Source: Clostridia bacterium
GTDB lineage: Bacteria > Bacillota > Clostridia > Oscillospirales > SIG627
DNA length: 64,000 nucleotides
Reading direction: 5' to 3'
Assembly (NCBI GenBank): GCA_017440805.1
Contig: JAFSGN010000018.1
Location: forward strand, 26,482-90,481
The notes beneath the pieces are model-generated. The model was not told where the DNA came from. It ran no database searches and saw nothing but the letters and a program-made list of their open reading frames with translations. Shown here in pieces: positions 52,112 through 60,786 of this stretch. Made by a program: the position numbers and the translations under genes. Within the stretch, counting starts at the first letter, position 1. Each line of letters starts with the position of its first letter.

Positions 52112-52630
52112 TCAGAGCAGTTTGTTGATACGGAGCAGGTTTCTCAATTTTACAAGATACAAAAGAATAAGTTTTGAAAGACATATATCGTAAAGAACAA
52201 AAGTCACATTTGCAAGTCCGAACAACAGATAACTAAAGTCAAAGTCGCTTTCCGGAATCAAAAAAACATATCTGGATACCAGTATGGAAAGGGCAAGAAA
52301 CACATTGGCGGCACTGATTTTCACAGGCCATGCCAACAGGGGAACCAGCCGTTCAAAATGGCGTTTTGCAATGGGATACCAGCCCAGAAACCCGAGAAAA
52401 AACAGACTTGTAAGTTTTGACGGAATAAGAAGAAGTCCCAACAGGGAAACCGCCAGAAAAATCCCTGCCGCATATTTGTCGTCAAGTTCTATTACCGCAA
52501 GAACAATAAGGAGCCCCGCTATAGCCGAAAGGGACAAGTCAATTGTGGAAAAAAGACTTCCGATAAAAAGAAGTACAAAGCAAAGTGCGGTCAGAATACC
52601 CGAAAAGGCAAGTTTTTTTGTTTTTTTCAT
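52112..52630 (-). CDS. Unknown polytopic membrane protein
   Basis: 172 aa with about five to six hydrophobic segments (LAFSGILTALCFVLLFIGSLF; AGIFLAVSLLGLLLI). The start KKTKKLAFSGILTAL resembles small ECF-like or vitamin-transporter proteins in general shape, but no family is certain. The start at 52630 is preferred over a TTG two codons upstream. It follows a J-domain gene on the same strand after 37 bp. Confidence 0.55.
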   Translation of the reverse strand: MKKTKKLAFSGILTALCFVLLFIGSLFSTIDLSLSAIAGLLIVLAVIELDDKYAAGIFLAVSLLGLLLIPSKLTSLFFLGFLGWYPIAKRHFERLVPLLAWPVKISAANVFLALSILVSRYVFLIPESDFDFSYLLFGLANVTFVLYDICLSKLILLYLVKLRNLLRINKLL

Positions 52631-52667
52631 ACCCAAAACGCCCCTTTAAAGTGGTTTGATAAAATTA

Positions 52668-53279
52668 TCAGCAACAGCGGATAAGGTCTCCGCCGAGACA
52701 TTCGCAAAGGCAGTCGGCACAGATAAGTCCCGAACACATATCGCACCCCGAACAGTCTCCCGACACGGAGTTTCCGCGGGGAGAGGAGGAGAATGCACCT
52801 CCGGCGGACATTCTGTTGAGTGCCTGACGGTAAAGGGGATTATAGGGGTCACGGCGTACCGCCTCCTCAAATTTCACACGGGCATCAAAATATGCACCGC
52901 TGTTTGCCAGAAGAACGCCGTAGATATAGTACCACTCCGCATCTCTTGACGCCTGGTTTACCGAGTCCAGAACAATCCTCGCCTCTGTGTATCTTCCCTG
53001 TGCGATAAGTGTCTGTGCACGGTAAAGATTAAAGGCGTCGGAGGAATAGTTGCGTGAGGAAGAGGTGTTTGTATCCTGGTAATATCGTCCTTTGTTGCCC
53101 GCTTCACGCATTTTCATTATCAGGTCGTAAGCCTGGTTTATTTCTTTCATTTTGTCACTTGTATCAACACCCGGATTTACATCAGGGTGATACTTTTTTG
53201 CAAGTTCGCGGTATGCTTTTTTTATTTGTTCATCGGTGTTTTCGGGAGAAACACCCAGAATGGAATAAGGGTCAGTCAT
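52668..53279 (-). CDS. J-domain protein with cysteine-rich tail
   Basis: 203 aa. Residues 1-65 are a J domain ([24 protein letters not shown] in [10 protein letters not shown]). Residues 80-165 carry TPR-like helices ([32 protein letters not shown]). The tail has ten cysteines ([17 protein letters not shown] and following). The J domain should stimulate an Hsp70 (DnaK) partner, while the Cys-rich tail may bind metal or a membrane. It overlaps the DUF5685 gene by 8 bp. Confidence 0.85.
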   Translation of the reverse strand: MTDPYSILGVSPENTDEQIKKAYRELAKKYHPDVNPGVDTSDKMKEINQAYDLIMKMREAGNKGRYYQDTNTSSSRNYSSDAFNLYRAQTLIAQGRYTEARIVLDSVNQASRDAEWYYIYGVLLANSGAYFDARVKFEEAVRRDPYNPLYRQALNRMSAGGAFSSSPRGNSVSGDCSGCDMCSGLICADCLCECLGGDLIRCC

Positions 53280-54165
53280 TTGTTTTTTTCACCTTTCCGT
53301 TTGTTTTGAACAGTACTTTTTGTGCTGTTATATCCAGTCCCTCGGTAATTATATTCTTTATAATTCCGTTGTAGCAGGTGGACGGGAGATTGTCTGTAAG
53401 TTGTGACGCCGCATAGACATAATTGGAGATTACCGCATCAATTGCCTCTGCGTTCTGTTTTACCTTTTCCACACTTCCGAAACGCACTGTCAAGGGATTG
53501 AATGCCCCTGATTTACTGTCTTTTTCCATATCGTCAAAGGCGTCAATTATATACAGCCATTTGCCGATATTTTTTCCCAGTTGTGAGGCGGTTTCATAAT
53601 TTTCGCCCTCAAGTCCCGTACTTGCCGCATCTGCCAGAAGTTGACCCGAAATGTCCGCAAGAGTGTCAATATCACTGCTTCCGGTTTTTTCCAGAGCAGA
53701 CAGTTTTGAAAGATTATCACGGGTTTTTTGCGAAAGACCGCGGATATGGGAGTTTTCACGGCATATTTTTTTAAAGGCGGGAGTTATCAGAATAAGAATT
53801 ATTTTTTTTAGTGCACGCTTGAAAAAGGGTTTGTCTCGGTCAAGAATATCGTCTTTTAACTGATAGTAGGATAATACCGTACTTGCCTGTGCGGTGTAAA
53901 TGAGAGGAGCACATTCCGAAACACACAAACGGCATTTCTTTTTAAAAGGCGAGGCGGTGCATCTTTTTCTTTCGGTTCTGGGCGGTGTTCTTTCCAGGGC
54001 AAGTCGTAAAGATGCAAGAAGAACAAAATCATAATTAAGTGTCAGCGGCATGAAAGGCGACACATATTTATGAAGTGCGTTGCAAAGTCCGCAGTATACG
54101 GCTTTGTAAAGTTCCAGTTCCTTTACCAGCAGGTTTTTCTGGTCGGGGCGAATATATCCGAACAT
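53272..54165 (-). CDS. DUF5685 family protein
   Basis: 297 aa. The start [28 protein letters not shown] is the recognisable family signature, with [10 protein letters not shown] at residues about 78-87 as a possible metal site. The rest is helical. It contains [20 protein letters not shown], a DDxxxD run reminiscent of helical prenyl-transfer folds, but this is only a resemblance. It is translationally coupled to the J-domain protein and lies downstream of the glycosyltransferase. Function unknown. Confidence 0.75.
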   Translation of the reverse strand: MFGYIRPDQKNLLVKELELYKAVYCGLCNALHKYVSPFMPLTLNYDFVLLASLRLALERTPPRTERKRCTASPFKKKCRLCVSECAPLIYTAQASTVLSYYQLKDDILDRDKPFFKRALKKIILILITPAFKKICRENSHIRGLSQKTRDNLSKLSALEKTGSSDIDTLADISGQLLADAASTGLEGENYETASQLGKNIGKWLYIIDAFDDMEKDSKSGAFNPLTVRFGSVEKVKQNAEAIDAVISNYVYAASQLTDNLPSTCYNGIIKNIITEGLDITAQKVLFKTNGKVKKTND

Positions 54166-54184
54166 TTTTTATCCTTTTTTGAGG

Positions 54185-55399
54185 TTATATTATGTTATAA
54201 AACTTTTCGATTTCAAAAGTGTTGGAAAAGTCATGGGCAGAAAGTTCGGCGGTATACTTTTCACACACCGAGGGGTTCTCAATCATTTCTTTAAGACCTT
54301 TGTAAACACCCTCACCGTTCATATCGCAGACCATTCCGTACTTACCGCCGCAAAGTTGCTCGTTCGCGGAAAGATAATTGCAGACCAGTATGGGTTTGCG
54401 GAGTATTTTAACCTCTTCCACTGCAATGGGTTTTCCTTCAAACCGCGAGGGCTGTGCATAAATATCGCAGGCTTTCATATATGAATACGGGTTTGGAGTA
54501 GTGCCTAAGAAGACAAATCTGTCGGCAACATCCTTTTCCTGTATGAGAGATGTGATATAGTCCTTGTAATCCTTGTCTCCGTCACCCAGTATGTACCATT
54601 TTGCGTCAATTCCGTCTTTTTTCAGAAGACGCATTGCCTCTGCTGCAAAATCATATCCTTTCTGTTCGGCAATTCTGCCTACCGTGAGTATTCGTTTTCC
54701 CTTGTAGTCTTTGTCGGGGAAACCTTCTCCCGCATCGGCAAGTTGATTGATGAACAGAGGGTTGTTTATATTTTCTATCACAAGGCATTTGTCAGAAAGT
54801 TGAGGAAGTTCGCCTTTGAGTGCAGAGTCAACCGTTGTGGAAACATTGATAATGCTGTCGCACTGTGAAAAATATTTCAGATACAGTTGGTTGTCCCGTT
54901 TCGGATGGGCATAGTCAAAGTGAAGCCAGGTAATTTTTTTATCGGCCAAAACTTTGTCTATCATGTAGAACATTGTTCTGTCGCCCCAGTAGGAAACCGC
55001 GATGTCATAATGTTTTTGGAGGGCGGGTATTTTCTGCATCATGTGTACCCACATTCTGCCTCCTATATCGCTCCAGTTTTTGCGGAACAGAACCGCTTTG
55101 AGAAAATACGGCAGTATTTCAAAAGCATAAAGAGGATTTTTCTTTATAAAAGTATTAAAAAGGCAACTTACGGCGTTTTTGTTTGACAAAAGAAAATGTT
55201 CCCCGAACTTTTCCATCTCAATTACATTAATCTGCTTGGGAATCTGTGACATAAACAATCCGTCTTTTTTTGCAAGAACCAAATCCACTTCAAAGCGGTC
55301 GAAATCAAGACAGTTCACAAAGGAAAGGAAGGATTTTTCGCTTCCTCCGCACCGCATTGTTATTCCGATGAAAAGAATTTTTATTTTTTCCATAATCAT
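54185..55399 (-). CDS. Glycosyltransferase family 4
   Basis: 404-aa GT-B enzyme. The N-terminal domain begins KILFIGITMRCGGSEKSFLSF (GT4 nucleotide-side glycines). The C-terminal domain has RILTVGRIAEQKGYDFAAEA, WYILGDGD, FLGTTPNPYSYMKACDIYAQPSRFEGKPIAVEE with the E-x7-E motif. It probably adds a sugar to an envelope polysaccharide or lipid. The preceding promoter is at 55449-55477. First gene of a minus-strand run through the DUF5685 and J-domain genes. Confidence 0.9.
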   Translation of the reverse strand: MIMEKIKILFIGITMRCGGSEKSFLSFVNCLDFDRFEVDLVLAKKDGLFMSQIPKQINVIEMEKFGEHFLLSNKNAVSCLFNTFIKKNPLYAFEILPYFLKAVLFRKNWSDIGGRMWVHMMQKIPALQKHYDIAVSYWGDRTMFYMIDKVLADKKITWLHFDYAHPKRDNQLYLKYFSQCDSIINVSTTVDSALKGELPQLSDKCLVIENINNPLFINQLADAGEGFPDKDYKGKRILTVGRIAEQKGYDFAAEAMRLLKKDGIDAKWYILGDGDKDYKDYITSLIQEKDVADRFVFLGTTPNPYSYMKACDIYAQPSRFEGKPIAVEEVKILRKPILVCNYLSANEQLCGGKYGMVCDMNGEGVYKGLKEMIENPSVCEKYTAELSAHDFSNTFEIEKFYNII

Positions 55400-55448
55400 T
55401 ATAATCCTTTTAAGAATATATTCATCACACTATTTTAATATTTTATCT

Positions 55449-55477
55449 ATTATACTCTTTATTTGTAAATAATTCAA
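55449..55477 (-). promoter_or_regulatory. Promoter of the glycosyltransferase run
   Basis: Minus-strand TTGAAT (55477-55472), 17-bp spacer, TATAAT (55454-55449). The remaining intergenic stretch to 55568 shows only a weak AAACGG/CCGTTT hairpin. Confidence 0.7.
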
Positions 55478-55568
55478 GCCGGAAACGGTTAAATCCGTTT
55501 TGTAACCGCAGAATTCGTATTTTTAGCAAAAAACAGCAGTGATTTATAATAATTTATTCAAAATCAGA

Positions 55569-55597
55569 TTGAAAAAAAGAAAAAAATATGATATAAT
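55569..55597 (+). promoter_or_regulatory. Promoter of pyrE
   Basis: TTGAAA at 55569-55574 and TATAAT at 55592-55597, 17-bp spacer. The leader is about 130 nt and can form a TCCGC/GCGGA stem (about 55617-55643) or, alternatively, CGGAA/TTCCG. Confidence 0.75.
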
Positions 55598-55735
55598 TGA
55601 ACCGATGAAGTTGAATCCGCCGATATGAATATCCTGCGGAAAAGATGATGTGTTCCGTTTGTACGGGATATATACTGCAAAAAAAGACTTAAGAAAACGG
55701 AAAAAATTAATTACAATCAGATACAGGAGAAAAAC

Positions 55736-56365
55736 ATGAAAAACATTATTGCAAAAGACCTTCTTTCCATCGGTGCAGTATTTCTGCGTCCCGAACAGCC
55801 GTTTACCTGGGCAAGCGGCATAAAAAGTCCGATTTACTGTGACAACCGCCTGACACTCAGCGATGTGAATGTAAGACGGGACATTGAAAACGGACTTGCA
55901 GGACTTATTAAAGAGCATTATCCCGATGCCGAAATTCTTATGGGTACTGCTACGGCAGGTATCGCTCATGCGGCACTTTGCGCTGATATTCTTTCTCTCC
56001 CCATGGGTTATGTCCGTTCGGGAGCAAAGGACCACGGCAGAACAAACCAGATTGAAGGTAAACTTGAAAAAGGTCAGAAAGTAGTTGTGGTTGAGGACCT
56101 TATATCCACCGGCGGAAGCGTTATTGAATGTGTTGATGTACTTCGCCAGGCAGGTGCAGAAGTGCTGGGTGTTGTGAGTATATTCACATACGGCATGAAA
56201 AAAGGTCTGGTCAGACTGGAAGAAGCAAATGTGAAAAATGTATCCCTTTGCAATCTTGACGCATTGCTTGAGGTTGCTGCCGAAACGGGATATATCAAAA
56301 CAGAGGACATTTCCAGAATAAAGGCGTTCCGCGATAACCCCTCTGACGAAAGTTGGATAAAGTAA
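55736..56365 (+). CDS. pyrE: Orotate phosphoribosyltransferase
   Basis: 209 aa; makes OMP from orotate and PRPP in pyrimidine synthesis. The PRPP motif is [46 protein letters not shown] at the start is typical, as is [23 protein letters not shown] precedes the ATG. No other pyr gene is adjacent. A terminator follows at 56374-56414. Confidence 0.95.
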   Translation: MKNIIAKDLLSIGAVFLRPEQPFTWASGIKSPIYCDNRLTLSDVNVRRDIENGLAGLIKEHYPDAEILMGTATAGIAHAALCADILSLPMGYVRSGAKDHGRTNQIEGKLEKGQKVVVVEDLISTGGSVIECVDVLRQAGAEVLGVVSIFTYGMKKGLVRLEEANVKNVSLCNLDALLEVAAETGYIKTEDISRIKAFRDNPSDESWIK

Positions 56366-56373
56366 GAAAAAGT

Positions 56374-56414
56374 CGGAAAGTGTCGGTTTTTTGCCGGCAC
56401 TTTCTGTTTTTTAC
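56374..56414 (+). terminator. Terminator after pyrE
   Basis: 11-bp stem with one wobble (GAAAGTGTCGG with CCGGCACTTTC, 56376-56404), then TGTTTTTTA. Confidence 0.9.
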
Positions 56415-56439
56415 TGTAAAACAGTTTTAAGGGCGGATA

Positions 56440-56468
56440 TTGACTTTTGGGTTAAAAAGTAGTATTAT
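56440..56468 (+). promoter_or_regulatory. Promoter of the second MATE gene
   Basis: TTGACT at 56440-56445 and TATTAT at 56463-56468, 17-bp spacer, 35 bp before the ATG. Confidence 0.7.
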
Positions 56469-56503
56469 TTAAAAAGATAATTTACAAAAAAAGGGGGAGT
56501 TTA

Positions 56504-57883
56504 ATGGCACTTTTTGGTCTGCTCTCAGGTAAAAACACCGAGGCTGACATGACAACGGGAAGCACTGTACGGCATCTTGTGTCCTTTGCGGTTCCCCTTT
56601 TGGTGGGAAATATATTTCAGCAACTTTACAACACCGTTGACACATGGGTTGTGGGAAATTATGCTTCCAACCAGGCTTTTTCGGCGGTGGGAAGCGTTAC
56701 CCCGATTATTAATCTTCTCATCGGTTTCTTTATGGGGCTTTCAAGCGGTGCGGGGGTTGTGATATCCCAGTATTACGGGGCAAAAAGAAACGAAAAGGTA
56801 AGTCAGGCAGTACATACCTCTGTTGCCGTAACTCTTTTGATGGGTGTAGTATTCACTTTTCTGGGAATTGCCATGATTCCGTTTATGTTGAAGCTCAACA
56901 AGACACCCGACAGTGTACTTCCGCAGTCAACCACCTATCTTACCATTTATTTTGCAGGCGTTATCGGACTTATGGTGTACAATATGGGGGCGGGAATTTT
57001 AAGGGCAGTGGGAGATTCTACCCGCCCGTTTTATTTTCTTGTTGTTTCGGCGGTTATAAATATTGTGCTTGACCTTGTTTTTGTTATTGTGTTTGAGATG
57101 GGTGTTGCGGGCGTTGCATACGCTACCATTATTGCACAGGGTGTGTCGGCGGTACTGGTGGTTATAACTCTTATGAGAACCTCCGGTGTTGTTAACCTTG
57201 AACTTAAAAAACTCAGAATCCACACCGATGTAATGAAAAAGATTCTGGCAGTAGGGTTACCTGCAGGACTTCAGATGGCAATAACCGCATTTTCCAATGT
57301 GTTTGTGCAGTCCTATGTAAATGCTTTCGGCGAAAACTATATGTCCGGATGGACGGCGTACCATAAAATAGACCAGTTTTTGTTCCTGCCAATGCAGTCC
57401 CTGAGTCTTGCCTCCACCACCTTTGTGGGACAGAATCTTGGCGTCAATAAGGTTGAACGGGCCAGAAAGGGTGCTGATACAGCACTGGGAATAGCAGCCG
57501 TGTTTACTGCCGTTATGATTGTTCCCATTGTGATTTACGCTCCCTGGTTTGTCAGATTTTTCAATTCGCGGCAGGAAGTTGTTGAAATAGGCGCACTCCT
57601 TTTAAGATATATAACTCCGTTTTATATACTCTGCAGTGTAAACCAGATTTACAGCGGTGCTTTGCGCGGCGCAGGAAACAGCCGGGTACCTATGGTTACC
57701 ATGCTTTTGTCCTTTGTTGTTTTCCGTCAGGTATACCTTTTTGCAGTGTCCCGCATTACCGACAGTTTTGTTGCCATAGCAATGGGATACCCTGCAGGAT
57801 GGCTTTTAAACAGTCTGCTTGTATTTATATGCTACAAGAAAGCCGATTTTTCAAAAACGAGACTTATCGAAGACGGCAAATAA
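56504..57883 (+). CDS. MATE family efflux transporter
   Basis: 459-aa twelve-helix antiporter. Family motifs are TTGSTVRHLVSFAVPLLVGNIFQQLYNTVD, NQAFSAVGSVTPIINL, GAGVVISQYYGAK and FVGQNLGVNK (second half). It shares a layout with the MATE protein at 36667 but is clearly a different paralogue. AGGGGGAG precedes the ATG. The NUP-family gene follows after 34 bp. Substrate unknown. Confidence 0.93.
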   Translation: MALFGLLSGKNTEADMTTGSTVRHLVSFAVPLLVGNIFQQLYNTVDTWVVGNYASNQAFSAVGSVTPIINLLIGFFMGLSSGAGVVISQYYGAKRNEKVSQAVHTSVAVTLLMGVVFTFLGIAMIPFMLKLNKTPDSVLPQSTTYLTIYFAGVIGLMVYNMGAGILRAVGDSTRPFYFLVVSAVINIVLDLVFVIVFEMGVAGVAYATIIAQGVSAVLVVITLMRTSGVVNLELKKLRIHTDVMKKILAVGLPAGLQMAITAFSNVFVQSYVNAFGENYMSGWTAYHKIDQFLFLPMQSLSLASTTFVGQNLGVNKVERARKGADTALGIAAVFTAVMIVPIVIYAPWFVRFFNSRQEVVEIGALLLRYITPFYILCSVNQIYSGALRGAGNSRVPMVTMLLSFVVFRQVYLFAVSRITDSFVAIAMGYPAGWLLNSLLVFICYKKADFSKTRLIEDGK

Positions 57884-57917
57884 ATTTTGATTTTTACACA
57901 TGTTGAGGGAAAATGAT

Positions 57918-58871
57918 ATGAATAATAAGACAGAAAAAATAAAAATTCTCATTCTGCCCAAATTTGAAGTAGGCAAAATGAGCGGAGATGCGCCCGGCGA
58001 GGCACAGCATTATTATGAGGAGTTTCTTGAAAATTCCGCAAAGTATGAAATACGAGGTGCATACGAAAACAATCCTCTTTATGTTAAAGACGGAGTGGCA
58101 CTTTATGTTGCGGGACTGGGAAAAGTGAGTTCTGCCGTAAGTCTTATGGCGGTTCTTTGCGACCCCAGATTTGACTTTTCCTCTGCCTATGTACTCAGTA
58201 CGGGATGCTGCGGAGGAGCATACGGTAACAGTGTTATGGGAGATGTATATCTTATGTCCTGCTGTATTGATTACGATATTGGTCATAAGATTGACAGTAC
58301 CGAACTTGACGGCAGTGCATTTACCACCTGGATTCATGACGAATCCTATGACGGCTCGGCGTTCAAACTGCTCAATTTGTCTCTTGTTGATAAATTGTAT
58401 AATCTTGTAAAGGACATTCCCCTTAAAACCACACCCAAAACAAAAACCTGTATGGCATCTGCCTTTGACAACGCTCCCTGGGCAATCCGCAACCCGCAGG
58501 TATTAAAGGCGGCGGGAGTTTCGGGCGATAACTACTGGAAAGGTATGAGAGGACACAGAAATGCCGAACTTATGGCAAAAACCTATAATGCCCCCGACCC
58601 GTTCCGATGCTCCGAAATGGAAGATGTTGCATTGGCGGTTGTAATGGACAGAATGGGTATGCTTGACAGATTTATTGCCATAAGAGGAGCAGTAAATATG
58701 GATGTGTTCATGAACGGTGCAAAACCCGAAGAACTCTGGAAAATAAAAACTCAGGATATGCTGACGGCAGAGGACAGCCAGGAGGCAAGTGATATTTTTA
58801 ATGTGGAAATGGAAAACATTTTTTCGGTGGGCAGAGTGATAGTAAGAGCAGTGCTTGACGGTATAATATAA
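57918..58871 (+). CDS. Purine nucleoside permease (NUP) family protein
   Basis: 317 aa. The N-terminal KILILPKFEVGKMSGDAPGEAQHYYEEF is the NUP-family signature seen in fungal nucleoside permeases and bacterial homologues. GLGKVSSAVSLMAVL, STGCCGGAYG and EMEDVALAVVMDRM are also typical. The fold is that of nucleoside phosphorylase-like proteins rather than of a multi-helix transporter, and a signal peptide is not seen. A role in nucleoside handling is inferred from family only. The start at 57918 is chosen for the GAGGG upstream; a closer ATG at 57900 has no ribosome site. Confidence 0.75.
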   Translation: MNNKTEKIKILILPKFEVGKMSGDAPGEAQHYYEEFLENSAKYEIRGAYENNPLYVKDGVALYVAGLGKVSSAVSLMAVLCDPRFDFSSAYVLSTGCCGGAYGNSVMGDVYLMSCCIDYDIGHKIDSTELDGSAFTTWIHDESYDGSAFKLLNLSLVDKLYNLVKDIPLKTTPKTKTCMASAFDNAPWAIRNPQVLKAAGVSGDNYWKGMRGHRNAELMAKTYNAPDPFRCSEMEDVALAVVMDRMGMLDRFIAIRGAVNMDVFMNGAKPEELWKIKTQDMLTAEDSQEASDIFNVEMENIFSVGRVIVRAVLDGII

Positions 58872-58884
58872 TAGTAAAAAACTG

Positions 58885-58913
58885 TTGACGAAAACTTTTT
58901 GATGTGATACAAT
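58885..58913 (+). promoter_or_regulatory. Promoter of the DUF4838 gene
   Basis: TTGACG at 58885-58890 and TACAAT at 58908-58913 with a 17-bp spacer. Confidence 0.65.
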
Positions 58914-58947
58914 ACAGAAAAATAGTAATTAACAGGGAGGATTTATT

Positions 58948-60630
58948 ATGGCAGGTACTTTTTGTATCTCAGGAAATTCAATTGAAAATTACCGCATTAT
59001 TTACTCCGCGTCGGCTTCCCCCGAAGAAATTGCATCGGCAAAAGCGCTTTGCGATATGATTGCCCGTTGCACAGACAAAAGGCTTGAAGTTAAAGACGAC
59101 ACAACAAATCCGACTGACCACGAGATTGTTATAGGTACTACAAACCGTGATACAACCGAGGTTTGTGAGGCAAGAGCAAAGATAAAAAATGACGGATACG
59201 CCATTCTTGCCCGGGATAACAGACTGTTTATTACAGGTACAGTGGCAAGAGGAGCAATTTACGGTGTGTATGAGATTATGGAAAAGTTTCTGGGGGCAAG
59301 ATTTGTTGCCAACGATTTTACCGTAACCGAACAAGATAAAATGGCGGATATACCGTGTGACTATGAAGAAATTTACTCCCCCTGGTTTTTATACAGAAGT
59401 GATTACTGGTACGGTCTGGCAGACCCCTGTAAACAGGAAAACATAAACTTTAACTACGCAATGAGGGTTAACTGCGGAAACATTGACATTAAGGGTGTTC
59501 CCGACGGAATAAATTATGCAAAAAAGTTTGTGCATACCCTCAGTGACCTTGCAGAAATCCCTCACGAAGTGGGATTGCAGCCTTGTCTTACCGATGAAAA
59601 AACCTTCCTCACAGTGCGGAAAAATGTGCGTAACTGGCTGGACGAAAATCCCGACGCTACCATTATATCGGTGTCACAGAACGACTCTTATGCCGAACAG
59701 TTGGGTTGCCAGTGTGAAAAGTGTAAGGCGATTGACGACCGCGAGGGCACTCCTATGGGTTCGCTTCTTACTTTTGTCAACCGTATTGCAGACGATATAA
59801 AAGAAGATTATCCCGGTGTATATGTAGACACTCTTGCATATCGCTACACCCGCAAAAGACCTAAAACCATAGTTCCCCGTGACAATGTTATTATCCGTCT
59901 TTGCTCCATTGAGTGCTGTTTCTGCCATCCTCTTGACGACGGCAGTTGCGAGAAAAATGTTCATTTTTCACAGGATATACGGGAATGGTCGGAAATATGC
60001 AAAACTCTGTTTGTATGGGACTATACCACCGACTTTTTAAGTTATATGTCCCTTTTCCCAAATCTTAAGGTCCTCCGCGAAAATGTTCAGTTCTTTAAAA
60101 ATCATAATGTAATCGGACTTTTTGAACAGGGAAATTACGAGTCGCTTTCCGGTGAATTTGGCGAACTCCGCGCATATCTCCTTTCCAAATTGCTGTGGAA
60201 TCCCGATATGACCGAAAAAGAGTATTATTACCACATGGACGAATTTTTACGGTTGTACTACGGAAACGGCTGGAAATATATCCGCACATACATAGATAAA
60301 ACGGTTGACAAAGCAAGGGAGCGTCATTTGTTTATTTATGATAAGGCAAATGTTATATTTCCTTTTGAAAATCCGGAGGACGCAAAGAAGTTTGACCTTG
60401 AAATGCTTGATTTGTGGAACAAGGCGGTAGAGTCGGCACAAAGCGATGTGCTCCGCAACCATTGCCGTTATTCACGGATACAGGCGTTGTATCATGCCCA
60501 GTATGTTCTTGAAGACAGATGGGAAGAACTGAACAAAGAAATGGTAGATGCTATGCGGGAATTCGGAATAACAAAGGTAATCGAAGGCAGAAAAATGCCC
60601 GACCTTGAAACTTACCCGGATTTGAGATAA
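58948..60630 (+). CDS. DUF4838 protein, putative glycoside hydrolase
   Basis: 560 aa. An N-terminal GH20b-like alpha/beta domain (residues 1-120: EIVIGTTNRDT, NRLFITGTVARGAIYGVYEIMEKFLG) precedes a TIM-barrel-like DUF4838 domain with SVSQNDSYAEQLGCQCEKCKAIDDREG, whose CxCxxC is a family hallmark. Such proteins resemble alpha-glucuronidases and N-acetylhexosaminidases. No signal peptide is seen, so it acts inside the cell. It sits beside L-fucose isomerase and an AraC regulator, suggesting host-glycan or plant-polymer use. CAGGGAGG precedes the ATG. Confidence 0.8.
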   Translation: MAGTFCISGNSIENYRIIYSASASPEEIASAKALCDMIARCTDKRLEVKDDTTNPTDHEIVIGTTNRDTTEVCEARAKIKNDGYAILARDNRLFITGTVARGAIYGVYEIMEKFLGARFVANDFTVTEQDKMADIPCDYEEIYSPWFLYRSDYWYGLADPCKQENINFNYAMRVNCGNIDIKGVPDGINYAKKFVHTLSDLAEIPHEVGLQPCLTDEKTFLTVRKNVRNWLDENPDATIISVSQNDSYAEQLGCQCEKCKAIDDREGTPMGSLLTFVNRIADDIKEDYPGVYVDTLAYRYTRKRPKTIVPRDNVIIRLCSIECCFCHPLDDGSCEKNVHFSQDIREWSEICKTLFVWDYTTDFLSYMSLFPNLKVLRENVQFFKNHNVIGLFEQGNYESLSGEFGELRAYLLSKLLWNPDMTEKEYYYHMDEFLRLYYGNGWKYIRTYIDKTVDKARERHLFIYDKANVIFPFENPEDAKKFDLEMLDLWNKAVESAQSDVLRNHCRYSRIQALYHAQYVLEDRWEELNKEMVDAMREFGITKVIEGRKMPDLETYPDLR

Positions 60631-60635
60631 CAAAC

Positions 60636-60680
60636 AAGGGGTGTAAAAAACTCTGTTGGAGTTTTTTACACCCCTTTTCT
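60636..60680. terminator. Terminator shared by the DUF4838 gene and fucI (repeat copy C core)
   Basis: Perfect 18-bp stem (60636-60653 with 60659-60676), TGTTG loop; its core is the same sequence as in copy B. It is followed by T-rich sequence on the plus strand. Confidence 0.9.
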
Positions 60681-60735
60681 TAAGGTGACAGGGAAAATGT
60701 TTCAGACTTGTTTTTGACGGTCTGAACTTTTTTAA
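60636..60735 (-). repeat. 3'-UTR composite repeat, copy C
   Basis: On the minus strand the order is GTTCAGACCGTCAAAAAC, hairpin TTCAGAC/GTCTGAA, then TTTTCCCTGTC and the GTGTAAAAAACTC hairpin: the same as copy B. It lies about 50 bp after the fucI stop codon, in the sense orientation of fucI. Confidence 0.75.
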
Positions 60736-60786
60736 TTCCTGACTCAAGGAGACAGGAAAAAATGATTCATAATCGAAAACATACTT

